A stretch of DNA of 64,000 bases from Novosphingobium arvoryzae (lineage in GTDB: Bacteria; Pseudomonadota; Alphaproteobacteria; Sphingomonadales; Sphingomonadaceae). The translations under genes and the position numbers were made by a program. Below are positions 8,690 through 17,505 of the stretch, piece by piece (within the stretch, counting starts at the first letter, position 1; each line of letters begins with the position of its first letter). The notes beneath the pieces are model-generated. The model saw nothing but the letters and a program-made list of their open reading frames with translations. It ran no database searches and was not told the DNA's origin. The stretch spans positions 61,477 through 125,476 of the forward strand of contig NZ_BMZD01000007.1 in the NCBI RefSeq assembly GCF_014652615.1, written 5' to 3'.

Positions 8690-10115
8690 ACAGAGCCGAG
8701 ACGTTCAGGAAGCCGGGAACCGGGCCGTTCCATTCGCCCGGAGCGCTGGGCGGTTCGTTGTCATAACGGCGGTCGCGGCGCGGCGCGCGGTCTTCGCGCG
8801 GCGGCTGGGCTGCGCGTTCCCGGTGCGGCCCCCGTTCCTCGCGCGGCGCGCGCTCTTCACGGGCGGGCCGTTCTTCGCGCACCGGCCGTTCCTCCGCGGC
8901 TTCGCGCGCCTTGCGGGGCGCTCGTTCGCGGCGGGGGCGTTCTTCGCGGGGTTCGGCATCGGCCCGCTCGGCGCGGGGCGCGCGTTCCGCCTTGGCTTCG
9001 GCGGCCATTTCATAGACCGGAATCTTCATGCCGGTCAGCTTTTCGACATTGTCGATCGCTTCGGCATCGGCATCCGACACGAAGGTGAAGGCCCGGCCCG
9101 TCGCACCTGCGCGGCCCGTGCGGCCGATGCGGTGGACATAGTCATCCGGGTGCCAGGGCGTGTCGAAGTTGAACACGTGGCTCACCCCCTTCACGTCCAG
9201 CCCGCGCGCGGCGACGTCGGACGCGACGAGGATGTTGATCGACCCGTCCTTGAACCGGTCCAGCTCGGCAATGCGCGAGGACTGGTCCATGTCGCCGTGG
9301 ATTTCCCCGGCGGCAAAGCCGTGCTGCTTCAGGCTTTTCGCCAGTTCGCGCACCGTGGTCTTGCGATTGCAGAACACGATCGCGGTGGAGACGTTGTCGG
9401 TCCGCAGCAGGTGGCGCAGCAACTCGCGCTTCTTGCGGACTTCAACCTTCACCTTGTGCTGGGCGATGTTGGTGTTGGCCGTGGCCGGACGGGCCACTTC
9501 GATCGACTTGGGGTTGGTCAGGAACTTGTCCGCCAGCTTCTTGATCGGCGGCGGCATCGTGGCCGAAAACAGCAGCGTCTGGCGCTGGGCCGGCAGCTTG
9601 GAACAGATCGTCTCGATATCCGGGATGAAGCCCATGTCGAGCATCCGGTCCGCTTCGTCGATCACCAGCAGGTCGCAGCCGGTCAGCAGGATCTTGCCGC
9701 GCTCGAACAGGTCCATCAGGCGGCCCGGCGTGGCGATCAGCACGTCGACGCCTTCATTCAGCGCCTTGACCTGATCGCCCATCTGCACGCCGCCGATCAG
9801 CAGCGCCATCTTCAGGTCGTGGTTCTTGCCATAGGCTTCGAAGTTTTCGGCGACCTGCGCGGCGAGTTCGCGGGTGGGCTCCAGGATCAGGCTGCGCGGC
9901 ATCATCGCGCGGCGGCGGCCGTGGGCTAGGATGTCGATCATCGGCAGCACGAAGCTGGCGGTCTTGCCCGTCCCCGTCTGGGCGATGGCGACCAGATCGC
10001 GCATCATGAGGACCTGGGGAATGGCCTGCGCCTGGATCGGCGTCGGCGTGTCATATCCCTTGGCGGAAACCGCCTGCACCAATTCATCAGAAAGGCCGAG
10101 ATCGGCAAATGTCAT
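8688..10115 (-). CDS. rhlE: DEAD-box ATP-dependent RNA helicase, RhlE type
   Basis: 475 residues. The helicase core shows Q motif TPTPIQAQAIP, motif I AQTGTGKT, Ia PTRELA, Ib TPGR, motif II DEAD, motif III SAT, and VI HRIGRTGRAG. The core ends near residue 370. The last 100 residues are a highly charged tail made of RAPREERPRRER-like repeats, typical of RhlE-type helicases in alphaproteobacteria and probably a disordered RNA-binding region. It remodels RNA in ribosome assembly or mRNA decay and is often cold-induced. It is transcribed alone towards uvrD, with a 146-base upstream gap. Confidence 0.9.
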   Translation of the reverse strand: MTFADLGLSDELVQAVSAKGYDTPTPIQAQAIPQVLMMRDLVAIAQTGTGKTASFVLPMIDILAHGRRRAMMPRSLILEPTRELAAQVAENFEAYGKNHDLKMALLIGGVQMGDQVKALNEGVDVLIATPGRLMDLFERGKILLTGCDLLVIDEADRMLDMGFIPDIETICSKLPAQRQTLLFSATMPPPIKKLADKFLTNPKSIEVARPATANTNIAQHKVKVEVRKKRELLRHLLRTDNVSTAIVFCNRKTTVRELAKSLKQHGFAAGEIHGDMDQSSRIAELDRFKDGSINILVASDVAARGLDVKGVSHVFNFDTPWHPDDYVHRIGRTGRAGATGRAFTFVSDADAEAIDNVEKLTGMKIPVYEMAAEAKAERAPRAERADAEPREERPRRERAPRKAREAAEERPVREERPAREERAPREERGPHRERAAQPPREDRAPRRDRRYDNEPPSAPGEWNGPVPGFLNVSAL

Positions 10116-10261
10116 AAGCGTACTACAATATCCGGAAAAATCAGGGGCGCAGGCCGTTTGGCCGTGCGCTCCGCAGCAAGGACATGAAGCCGCTTGCGCG
10201 AATGTCCGGCCCTAGGCGCAAAGGGCCGTGAAAGTCAAGAAATCCGGCGCGCCGCCAGATT

Positions 10262-10840
10262 TCAGTCGTCAACCTCGACGATCTGGCGAAACCCGCTGAC
10301 CTTGCAGTTGGAGCCGCTGCGCGAGAGCAGTTCATCGCGCCCGGTGCACAGCATTCCGTCGGCGTTCTTGGCGACGAGGAAGCCGGAGTAGTAGTCCCGC
10401 CCCTGGCAGGCCTTGTCTAGCGTGGCGCTGACCACCCGGCCATCGCGCAGCATCAGCATCAGCTTGTTGCGCGGACCGGCCTGCACACCGGCGATCCCGT
10501 TGAGCGCAAGGCACTTGCCCATCTTGCGCTCGATAAAGCGCGGCTCGCCGCGCCGGCCGCCGTCCAGATCGGCCAGCGCCGAGGGCATCATCGGCAGCGG
10601 CGCGGCGCGCGGACTGATGCGGATGGTGACGCGCTGCTCGATCCGCACCTGCTGCGCGCTGCGCGGGCGGAAACTTTCGGCGATTTCGGACAAGGTTTCG
10701 GGCATGGCCGTTTCGGGGCGCGAAACCGGGCCAGAGATGCCGGCCAGTTCAGCCGCCGGTTCAACCGGGACGTCCGGCTCCGCCGCCACGCCTGGCAGCA
10801 GGAGCGCTAGCGGCGCCAGAAGGTACACGGCTGGTTGCAT
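10262..10840 (-). CDS. Secreted hypothetical protein (sphingomonad type)
   Basis: 192 residues from the ATG at 10840. The N-terminus MQPAVYLLAPLALLLPGVAAEP is a classic signal peptide with an A-x-A-like cleavage site. The mature part contains four cysteines (CLALNG, KACQGRDYY, LCTGRDE, NCKVSGF) that could form two disulfides, and a region rich in basic residues. No catalytic motif is recognised. The coding frame has strong third-position GC bias like its neighbours. It lies between rhlE, reading the same way, and a divergent FAD oxidase gene. Function unknown; probably periplasmic. Confidence 0.7.
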   Translation of the reverse strand: MQPAVYLLAPLALLLPGVAAEPDVPVEPAAELAGISGPVSRPETAMPETLSEIAESFRPRSAQQVRIEQRVTIRISPRAAPLPMMPSALADLDGGRRGEPRFIERKMGKCLALNGIAGVQAGPRNKLMLMLRDGRVVSATLDKACQGRDYYSGFLVAKNADGMLCTGRDELLSRSGSNCKVSGFRQIVEVDD

Positions 10841-10947
10841 CGACCCCGGTTCTATAAGCCCGATCCTTGAACCACCGCTTAACCCGCGGCCGGGCCGAAC
10901 CGCAAGGGGCTGGCGAAAAACAGGGCCTTTGTGCCATAGCCCGCGCC

Positions 10948-12411
10948 ATGGAAACCGCTGCCGACCTGTCACTTGCCCCATTCCTGGCGGAAGCCACCGC
11001 CCTGCTTGGTCCGCGCGGCCTGACCCGCGATGCCGACCTGGTCACGCCCTGGCTGACCGACTGGCGCGGGCGCTTTACCGGCACGGCCCTCGCGCTCGCC
11101 TCGCCCGCCAGCACGGCGGAAGTTGCGGCGCTGGTCAGGCTGTGCGCCGCGCATGGCGTGCCGATCGTGCCGCAGGGCGGAAACAGCGGGATGTCCGGCG
11201 GGGCCACGCCCGACGCCAGCGGGCGCGCGATCCTGCTCTCGACGCGGCGGATGAACGCGATTCCCAAGCTGGATAGCGCCGCGCGGCAAGTGACCTGCGA
11301 AGCCGGCGTGGTGCTGCAAACCCTGCACGAGGCGGCCGAGGCACAAGGGCTGCGCTTTCCCCTGACGCTGGGTGGCAAGGGCTCCGCCACGGTCGGCGGG
11401 CTGATTTCCACCAACGCGGGCGGCACCCAGGTGCTGCGCCACGGATCGATGCGCGCGCTGGTGCTGGGGCTGGAAGCGGTGCTGCCGGATGGCACGGTGT
11501 GGTCCTCGCTCACCCCGCTCAAGAAGGACAACCGGGGGTTCGACCTCAAGCAGCTGTTCATCGGCAGCGAAGGCACGCTGGGAATCGTCACCGCCGCCAC
11601 GCTGAAGCTGGTCCCGGAAGTGGCTGACCGGGTGGTGATCTGGGCGGGCGTGCCGACCATCCACGCCGCCCGCGCGCTGCTCTTGCATTGTGAGAACGCA
11701 GCCGGCGACGCGCTGGAAGGGTTCGAGGTACTGCCCCAGTCCTGCCTGGAAGCCGTGCTGGATCACGTCCCCGGCACGCGCGCGCCATTGGCTGAACCCC
11801 ACGCCTGGCACGCGCTGATCGAGGTCGTGGCCGACGCAGCCGGCGCCGACAGCCTGCGCGACCGCGCCGAGGCAATGATCGCCGCCGCGTTCGAGGCCGG
11901 CCTGATCAGCGATGCGGTCCTCTCCGCCAGCGAGGCGCAGGCCGAGGCATTCTGGCTGATCCGCGAATCGATTGCCCCGGCCGAACGCGCCAAGGGCCCG
12001 GCGATGCAGCACGACATCTCGGTCCCGGTGGAACGGATGCCGGACTTTCTGGACGCGGCCGTTCCGGCGGTCGAAACGGCGTTCCCCGGCACCCACGCGG
12101 TCGGGTTCGGGCATCTTGGCGATGGCAACATCCACTTCCACTGCATCGCCCCGGCCGGCGCGGTGCGCGGAGAATGGGAAGCCGGCACCGGCAAGGCGAT
12201 CAGCCGCATGGTCCACGACATGGTCACCCGGTGGCACGGTTCGATCAGCGCCGAGCACGGCATCGGCCAGCTCAAGCACGACGAGCTGGAGCGGCTGGGC
12301 GACCCCGCCGCGCTGGCGCTGCAACGCGCGGTCAAGGGCGCGCTCGATCCGCTGGGGATCATGAATCCCGGCAAGCTGGTCAGCCTTGCGCCAATTTCCG
12401 CCAAGCCCTAA
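10948..12411 (+). CDS. FAD-binding oxidoreductase (GlcD / D-2-hydroxyacid dehydrogenase family)
   Basis: About 487 residues. The N-terminal FAD_binding_4 (PCMH-type) domain contains VPQGGNSGMSGGATP, LGGKGSATVGGLISTNAGG and the FIGSEGTLGIVT block that wraps the FAD. The C-terminal FAD-oxidase domain ends with GFGHLGDGNIHFH, a metal-binding motif of this family, and SAEHGIGQLKHDEL. Related enzymes oxidise D-lactate, glycolate or D-2-hydroxyglutarate and pass electrons to quinone or ETF. The sequence is closest in style to D-2-hydroxyglutarate dehydrogenase, but the substrate is not proven. Start ATG 10948 begins the conserved region; it is followed by sapC 76 bases later. Confidence 0.85.
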   Translation: METAADLSLAPFLAEATALLGPRGLTRDADLVTPWLTDWRGRFTGTALALASPASTAEVAALVRLCAAHGVPIVPQGGNSGMSGGATPDASGRAILLSTRRMNAIPKLDSAARQVTCEAGVVLQTLHEAAEAQGLRFPLTLGGKGSATVGGLISTNAGGTQVLRHGSMRALVLGLEAVLPDGTVWSSLTPLKKDNRGFDLKQLFIGSEGTLGIVTAATLKLVPEVADRVVIWAGVPTIHAARALLLHCENAAGDALEGFEVLPQSCLEAVLDHVPGTRAPLAEPHAWHALIEVVADAAGADSLRDRAEAMIAAAFEAGLISDAVLSASEAQAEAFWLIRESIAPAERAKGPAMQHDISVPVERMPDFLDAAVPAVETAFPGTHAVGFGHLGDGNIHFHCIAPAGAVRGEWEAGTGKAISRMVHDMVTRWHGSISAEHGIGQLKHDELERLGDPAALALQRAVKGALDPLGIMNPGKLVSLAPISAKP

Positions 12412-12487
12412 AGGCAGCGGCTTGTGCCGGGCCGCGGAGCATAACCGTCGTCCCAGAATTTAGTGCCAGAACCTGGAGAGACGACCA

Positions 12488-13270
12488 ATGGCCAGCGCGC
12501 CGCAAGCAGCCAACCTTCCGCTGTTCTACAAGGACCTGATGCCGCTCAACAGCCGCGATCACGCGACCTGGAAGAGCCGCACGACCGACAATGCAACCTG
12601 GATGGTCGGCCAGCACGCCGTGCCGCTGACGGTGGAGGAATTCGTCCACGCCAGCCGTTTCTTCCCGATCGTGTTTTCGGCCAGCGAACAGCCGGTGCCG
12701 CTGGCGCTGATGGGCCTGAACGAAGGCGTGAACACCTTCGTCGACGATACCGGCAAGATGCTCCAGCCGATCTACATCCCGGCCTATGCCCGCCGCTATC
12801 CGTTCATGCTGGCCAAGCTGACCCCGGAAACCGAAGACCTGTCGCTGTGCTTCGACCCCACCACCGATCTGGTCGGTGAATTCGACGAAGGCCAGGCCCT
12901 GTTCGAGAACGGCGAGCCGACCGACGCGTGCAAGGCGACGCTCGACTTCTGCAGGAACTTCGAGGAAGCCGGTTTCCGCACCCAGTCCTTCGTGGACGAA
13001 GTGACCAAGCTGGGCCTGCTGATGGACGGCGAAGTGTCGATCCAGCAGGCTGGCTTCGAACAGCCGTTCATCTATCGCGGGTTCAAGATGATCGACCAGG
13101 AAAAGCTGCGCGACCTGCGCGGTGACCAGCTGCGCACCATGAACCAGAGCGGGATGCTCGCCCTGATCTTCGCGCACCTGTTCTCGCTCGATCACATGAG
13201 CGAAGTGTTCGCGCGCCAGATCCAGCAGGGCAAGGGCCCGATTTCGCCGGACCAGCTGCCCGCCGCCTGA
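12488..13270 (+). CDS. SapC family protein
   Basis: 260 residues with a GGAGAG ribosome-binding site before the ATG. It matches the SapC family (named after the Campylobacter S-layer region) by its N-terminal FYKDLMPLNSRDHATWK, the central YIPAYARRYPFML and the LTPETEDLSLCFD block, ending in a helical domain. The family is common in alphaproteobacteria, often near TonB receptors and tryptophan halogenases, but its biochemical role is not settled. No signal peptide is seen. A strong hairpin terminator lies 160 bases downstream. Confidence 0.85.
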   Translation: MASAPQAANLPLFYKDLMPLNSRDHATWKSRTTDNATWMVGQHAVPLTVEEFVHASRFFPIVFSASEQPVPLALMGLNEGVNTFVDDTGKMLQPIYIPAYARRYPFMLAKLTPETEDLSLCFDPTTDLVGEFDEGQALFENGEPTDACKATLDFCRNFEEAGFRTQSFVDEVTKLGLLMDGEVSIQQAGFEQPFIYRGFKMIDQEKLRDLRGDQLRTMNQSGMLALIFAHLFSLDHMSEVFARQIQQGKGPISPDQLPAA

Positions 13271-13289
13271 GCGGAAAGTCGTCAGCGAA

Positions 13290-13461
13290 GTTAACAAGTT
13301 ATTCGTATGCATAACGGCGGGGGTTGCCATGCCTCCGCCGTAAGCATATCTTCTCAAGGTCTCGCCGGGCTGCCCTCATGGTCCGGTTGGGCATGGTGCA
13401 CTTTGTGCACCTCCTCCCTGAACCTTGGCCACCTCGTGCAATCGCACGAGGTGGTTTTTTA
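13290..13461 (+). ncRNA. Candidate trans-acting small RNA with anti-Shine-Dalgarno linker
   Basis: Between sapC and the convergent amidohydrolase gene there is no credible ORF, but the + strand has the build of a small RNA. There is a stem around 13316-13339 (GGCGG...CCGCC) and a perfect hairpin GGTGCAC-TTT-GTGCACC at 13395-13411. The unpaired pyrimidine stretch CACCTCCT at 13409-13415 copies the 16S rRNA anti-SD sequence. An 11-bp terminator with six T residues follows. The 5' end is not defined; no convincing -35/-10 pair was found. It could instead be the 3' UTR of sapC. Confidence 0.45.
13429..13460 (+). terminator. Strong Rho-independent terminator
   Basis: Perfect 11-bp stem CCACCTCGTGC / GCACGAGGTGG, AATC loop, then TTTTTT. 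It ends either the sapC transcript or the candidate small RNA just upstream. Confidence 0.88.
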
Positions 13462-13481
13462 TGGCCCGGATGGTTCCGGCG

Positions 13482-14456
13482 CTATTGCGCCGCGTCGGCC
13501 CAGCGGCTTCGGCTGTCGAGTTGGCCGATTTCGGCCACTTCACCGGCCAGCCGGCGCACCAGCCCGGTCAGCAGGTGGACCATCGCGGCAAAGCCCTTCC
13601 CCGGCTCCACCAGCCGCGAATCGAGGTAGCTCGACCGGTCGATTTCCAGCTGGAAGGCGTGGATGCCCTCGCGCGGGCGGGCGTGACGTTCCAGCACGTA
13701 TCCCCCCGCATAGGGCCGGTTGTGCGCCACCCCGCGCCGCATCTCGCTGAAATAGCCAAAACAGCTGCCCATCAAGGCCCCGTGGCAACTTGCGCCGAAC
13801 CGGTCGCCCAGCACGAATTCCGGCGCGGGCACCCCGCCCTGGAACCCCAGCGGCGGCATCGAATGCAGATCCAGCAACAAGGCCGCGCCCCACCGGTCGC
13901 GCAAGTCCGCCAGCGCCCGTTCCAGTGCGCCGTGATAGGGATCGTGGATTCCCCCGATCCGCGCGGCCAGATCGGCCTCGTCGTGGCGGCGCTTCCACAA
14001 CTCGCCAAAGCCGGGCAACCGGCGCGGGATCAGGCCCAGGCCACTGCGCGCGCGCAGCCCCGGCGTATAGCTGCCGACGCTGTCCGGCTTGCCGCGCGCG
14101 AACATGTCCCAGTCGATATCGGCGATCGCGCGGTTGAGATCGATCATCGCGCGCGGCGCGTGGGCGATCAGCAGCGCCGCGCCGGTCTGCGCCGCAACCC
14201 GCTCCGCCAGCCGGTCGACATAGCGGTCCTCCAGCTTGAGTGCGGCAAAGCCGGGATTGCGCATCCTCTCCAGCAGGCTGCCGGGATAGGCCCGGCCCGC
14301 ATGGGGCACGGCAATCAGGATCGGCACGGCGGACGGGCGCGGCGCGGTCAGCGTAAAGGCCGGGGTGCCATGCCCGCCGGGAATGGAGCCGCCCTCGATT
14401 CGCAGCGAACCGGCAGTTTCGGGCGAATCGCCCGGCGGCACATTCGGATCATCCAT
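13482..14456 (-). CDS. N-formylglutamate amidohydrolase family protein
   Basis: 324 residues. Recognisable FGase features are the early IAVPHAGRAYP, then LEDRYVDRLAE, the central LIAHAPRAMIDLNR (arginine-rich substrate-binding stretch), HDPYHGALERAL and the LLLDLHSMPP zinc-site motif. The family hydrolyses N-formyl-glutamate in histidine degradation, but no hut gene lies nearby and many alphaproteobacterial members are annotated only by family. The first 35 residues are Gly/Pro-rich and not conserved, so the true start may be slightly downstream. The gene is convergent with sapC and divergent from cpdR. Confidence 0.82.
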   Translation of the reverse strand: MDDPNVPPGDSPETAGSLRIEGGSIPGGHGTPAFTLTAPRPSAVPILIAVPHAGRAYPGSLLERMRNPGFAALKLEDRYVDRLAERVAAQTGAALLIAHAPRAMIDLNRAIADIDWDMFARGKPDSVGSYTPGLRARSGLGLIPRRLPGFGELWKRRHDEADLAARIGGIHDPYHGALERALADLRDRWGAALLLDLHSMPPLGFQGGVPAPEFVLGDRFGASCHGALMGSCFGYFSEMRRGVAHNRPYAGGYVLERHARPREGIHAFQLEIDRSSYLDSRLVEPGKGFAAMVHLLTGLVRRLAGEVAEIGQLDSRSRWADAAQ

Positions 14457-14603
14457 GCCCCAAGGCTGGCCCGGGAACGCCGCTGTGTCAAAGCAGGGCA
14501 GTCTCTTATTCGTGCAGGAATATTAACTGCGTTCGTTGTACAAACCTTCCCCGGTCATAAGCTAACACTGCTCGTCGCCAACGAATCGACCAAAGGTCCA
14601 AGA

Positions 14604-14978
14604 ATGATCCGCATCCTCCTTGCCGAAGACGAAGAAGCCATGCGCACCTATCTGGCGCGCGCGCTGGAAAACGCGGGCTATTCGGTCGTCGCGGTGGATC
14701 GCGGCACGGCGGCGGTGCCGCTGCTGGAGGCCGAGGATTTCGACCTGCTGCTCTCGGACATCGTCATGCCGGAAATGGACGGGATCGAACTGGCCCAGGT
14801 CTGCGCGGAAATCAGCCCCAAGACCAAGGTGATGTTCATCACCGGGTTCGCGGCGGTAACCTTGAAAGCCAGCCGCGAAGCGCCGCAGGCCAAGGTGCTG
14901 TCCAAGCCGTTCCACCTGAAGGACCTGGTGCTGGAAGTTGAGCGCGTGTTCGGCCACCAGCAGCAAGCCTTAATCTAG
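14604..14978 (+). CDS. cpdR: Single-domain response regulator, CpdR type
   Basis: 124 residues, a stand-alone receiver domain. It carries the acidic pair AEDEE, the phospho-acceptor aspartate in LLLSDIVMPEMDG near residue 52, the conserved Thr in MFITGF and the Lys in LSKPF. The length, the start MIRILLAEDEEAMR and the C-terminal VLEVERVFG match CpdR, the phosphorylation-controlled ClpXP adaptor of Caulobacter, which times proteolysis of cell-cycle proteins. The frame is open far upstream, but similarity begins at ATG 14604. Regulation by CtrA is likely in the family; I see no complete CtrA site. tRNA-Val follows 78 bases later. Confidence 0.88.
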   Translation: MIRILLAEDEEAMRTYLARALENAGYSVVAVDRGTAAVPLLEAEDFDLLLSDIVMPEMDGIELAQVCAEISPKTKVMFITGFAAVTLKASREAPQAKVLSKPFHLKDLVLEVERVFGHQQQALI

Positions 14979-15056
14979 CTCTTGCCAAGCCGGGGGAGCC
15001 TCGCTAATGGCGCTCCCCTGCCCGGCGGTAACGCGGCGGGCGACACGAATGGTGCC

Positions 15057-15131
15057 GGGCGTATAGCTCAGTGGTAGAGCACTATGTTGACATCGTAGGG
15101 GTCGCAAGTTCAATCCTTGCTACGCCCACCA
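15057..15131 (+). tRNA. tRNA-Val (GAC)
   Basis: Full cloverleaf: acceptor GGGCGTA/TACGCCC, D stem GCTC/GAGC, anticodon stem CTATG/CGTAG with loop TTGACAT (anticodon GAC at 15089-15091), T stem GCAAG/CTTGC, and encoded CCA. Confidence 0.96.
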
Positions 15132-15142
15132 TTCGAAGGAAG

Positions 15143-15167
15143 GGCCCCGGATTTCCGGGGCCTTTTC
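15143..15167 (+). terminator. Terminator after tRNA-Val
   Basis: Nine-base perfect stem GGCCCCGGA / TCCGGGGCC with a TT loop, followed by TTTTCT, 12 bases after the tRNA end. Confidence 0.8.
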
Positions 15168-15206
15168 TGTTTCAGGCCACCCGTTCGGCCGCACCTGTCC
15201 CACACG

Positions 15207-15236
15207 AAAAAGGCCCCGGAAGCACCGGGGCCTTTT
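15207..15236 (-). terminator. Bidirectional terminator, mainly for the enoyl-CoA hydratase gene
   Basis: Stem AGGCCCCGG / CCGGGGCCT with T runs on both strands (TTTTT on the minus strand), 25 bases past the end of the minus-strand hydratase gene. The stem sequence is nearly the same as the tRNA-Val terminator. Confidence 0.75.
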
Positions 15237-15260
15237 CCTGTTCGGCCATGGTGATCGGGC

Positions 15261-16028
15261 TTATTTGCCCTGCCAGTTCGGCTTGCGCTTTTCGGCAAAG
15301 GCGGCAGCGCCTTCGCGGGCATCCTCGCTGACAAACACGGGGTTCACGATCGCGCCCTGCTTGGTCCACATCTCGGCCTCGGTCCATTCGTGCGACTGGC
15401 GAATCACCGCCTTCGAGGCGATCAGCGCCAGCGGGCCGTTGGCGGCGACGGCGCGGGCCAGTTCCTTCGCGCCTTCGATGGCCGGGCCTTCGACGATCCG
15501 GTTGATGAAGCCCAGCTCATAGGCGCGATTCGCGTCGATGAAGTCACCGGTCAGCGCCAGTTCCATCGCGATGCGCGGCGGGATCTGGCGGGGCAGCTTG
15601 ATCAGGCCGCCCGCCGCAGCGGCGAGGCCGCGCTTCGCTTCGGGGATACCGAACTTGGCGCCCGCATTGGCGACGATCAGGTCGCAGCTCAGCGCCAGTT
15701 CCATGCCGCCGGCCAGCGCGTAGCCGTCGATCGCGGCGATCACCGGCTTCGACGGGGTCCATTCCGTCAGCCCGCCGAAGCCGCGCCCTTCGATGCTGGG
15801 GCGTTCGCCGCGCAGGAACCCCTTGAGATCCATGCCCGAACAGAACGTGCCGCCCGCGCCGGTCAGGATCGCGCAGCGCAAATCGTTGTCGGCTTCCAGC
15901 CGGTCCATCGCCGCGCTGATGCCTTCGGCCTGGGCCTTGTTCATCGCGTTCTTCGCTTCGGGGCGGTTCATCGTGACGATCAGGACGCCGTCTTCGACCT
16001 GCGTCAGGACTTCGGGGGTTTCGCTCAT
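15261..16028 (-). CDS. Crotonase-fold enoyl-CoA hydratase/isomerase
   Basis: 255 residues with a GAGAGGA ribosome-binding site upstream of ATG 16028. The crotonase oxyanion-hole motifs are present as GTFCSGMDLKGF and DGYALAGGMELALSCDL. The second catalytic-position region GIPEAKRGLAAAAGGLIKLPR carries one of the usual acidic residues. Such enzymes hydrate enoyl-CoA in fatty-acid or aromatic-acid beta-oxidation; the specific substrate is unknown. It resembles, but is distinct from, the second crotonase at 29356-30129; both end in the AFAEKR-x-P-x-W signature. The gene is divergent from icd. Confidence 0.85.
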   Translation of the reverse strand: MSETPEVLTQVEDGVLIVTMNRPEAKNAMNKAQAEGISAAMDRLEADNDLRCAILTGAGGTFCSGMDLKGFLRGERPSIEGRGFGGLTEWTPSKPVIAAIDGYALAGGMELALSCDLIVANAGAKFGIPEAKRGLAAAAGGLIKLPRQIPPRIAMELALTGDFIDANRAYELGFINRIVEGPAIEGAKELARAVAANGPLALIASKAVIRQSHEWTEAEMWTKQGAIVNPVFVSEDAREGAAAFAEKRKPNWQGK

Positions 16029-16185
16029 GGATCGGGTCCTCTCTCTCGGAAGGTTTAATCGGTCGGTTAAAGACCTAGGACGCAACCGGCATATGTGTCC
16101 AGCGCGAACTTGCGCAACTTATCGCCTCTGCTAAGGGGGCTTCGCGAAATCTCCCCCAGGAACTCAGGCGAAAGACGAAAACGCG

Positions 16186-17400
16186 ATGGCCAAGATCAAG
16201 GTGAAGAACCCCGTCGTCGAAATGGACGGCGATGAAATGACCCGCATCATCTGGCAGTGGATCCGCGAGCGGTTGATCCTGCCCTACCTCGACATCGATC
16301 TGAAGTATTACGACCTCTCCGTTGAAAAGCGTGACGAGACGAACGACCAGATCACCGTCGACGCGGCGAACGCGACCAAGGAATACGGCGTGGCGGTGAA
16401 GTGCGCCACGATCACCCCCGACGAAGCCCGCGTCGAGGAATTCAGCCTCAAGAAGATGTGGAAGTCGCCCAACGGCACCATCCGCAACATCCTGGGCGGC
16501 GTGGTGTTCCGCGAACCCATCGTGATCCAGAACGTCCCCCGGCTGATCCCCGGCTGGACCGACCCGATCGTCGTCGGCCGCCATGCCTTTGGCGACCAGT
16601 ACCGCGCGACCGACACGCTGATCCCCGGCCCCGGCACACTGCGCCTGGTGTTCGATGGCGACAACGGCGAATCGATCGACCTCGAAGTGTTCAAGTTCCC
16701 CAGCGCGGGCGTCGCGATGGCGATGTACAACCTGGACGATTCGATCCGCGACTTTGCCCGCGCCAGCTTCAACTATGGCCTGAACCTCGGCTGGCCGGTG
16801 TACCTGTCGACCAAGAACACGATCCTCAAGGCCTATGACGGCCGCTTCAAGGACCTGTTCGCCGAAGTCTACGAAACCGAAGGCTTCAAGGAAAAGTTCG
16901 CCGCCGCCGGCATCGTCTACGAACACCGCCTGATCGACGACATGGTCGCCTCGGCGCTCAAGTGGTCGGGCAAGTTCGTGTGGGCGTGCAAGAACTATGA
17001 CGGCGACGTGCAGTCCGACCAGGTTGCGCAGGGCTTTGGCAGCCTTGGCCTGATGACCTCGGTGCTGATGACGCCGGACGGCAAGACCGTGGAAGCCGAA
17101 GCCGCCCACGGCACCGTCACCCGCCACTATCGCCAGCACCAGCAGGGCAAGGCGACCAGCACCAACCCGATCGCGTCGATCTTCGCGTGGACCGGCGGCC
17201 TGCGCTATCGCGGCAAGTTCGACGACACCCCGGAAGTGGTGAAGTTCGCCGAGACGCTGGAACGCGTCTGCATCGAAACCGTCGAAAGCGGCAAGATGAC
17301 CAAGGACCTTGCGATCCTGATCGGGCCGGACCAGCCGTGGCTGACCACCGAAGGCTTCTTCGAAGCCATCGTGGAGAACCTCGAAGCCGCCATGGCCTGA
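16186..17400 (+). CDS. icd: NADP-dependent isocitrate dehydrogenase, homodimeric eukaryote-like type
   Basis: 404 residues. The N-terminus [21 protein letters not shown] and the [19 protein letters not shown] block, where the substrate binds, identify the type II NADP-IDH seen in alphaproteobacteria and mitochondria. The [20 protein letters not shown] and [12 protein letters not shown] motifs bind metal and NADP. It oxidises isocitrate to 2-oxoglutarate in the TCA cycle. The length is normal. A strong terminator follows directly, so it is probably a single-gene unit. Confidence 0.96.
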   Translation: MAKIKVKNPVVEMDGDEMTRIIWQWIRERLILPYLDIDLKYYDLSVEKRDETNDQITVDAANATKEYGVAVKCATITPDEARVEEFSLKKMWKSPNGTIRNILGGVVFREPIVIQNVPRLIPGWTDPIVVGRHAFGDQYRATDTLIPGPGTLRLVFDGDNGESIDLEVFKFPSAGVAMAMYNLDDSIRDFARASFNYGLNLGWPVYLSTKNTILKAYDGRFKDLFAEVYETEGFKEKFAAAGIVYEHRLIDDMVASALKWSGKFVWACKNYDGDVQSDQVAQGFGSLGLMTSVLMTPDGKTVEAEAAHGTVTRHYRQHQQGKATSTNPIASIFAWTGGLRYRGKFDDTPEVVKFAETLERVCIETVESGKMTKDLAILIGPDQPWLTTEGFFEAIVENLEAAMA

Positions 17401-17421
17401 CAGGTTACAGACTGACGCACG

Positions 17422-17456
17422 AAAGGGCGGTCCCGCGCGGCGGGGCCGCCCTTTTC
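17422..17456 (+). terminator. Rho-independent terminator after icd
   Basis: Long GC stem AAAGGGCGGTCCCG / CGGGGCCGCCCTTT (one bulge) followed by TTTTC, 22 bases after the icd stop. Confidence 0.85.
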
Positions 17457-17505
17457 GTATGCAGCACGCGTGACAAGCGCGCGTCCCCACCCTAGGCATG
17501 GGGGA

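Noticed and set aside
14500..14603. CtrA-binding site in front of cpdR
   Set aside because: TTAAC half-sites occur but not with the TTAA-N7-TTAA spacing, so no regulatory feature is claimed.
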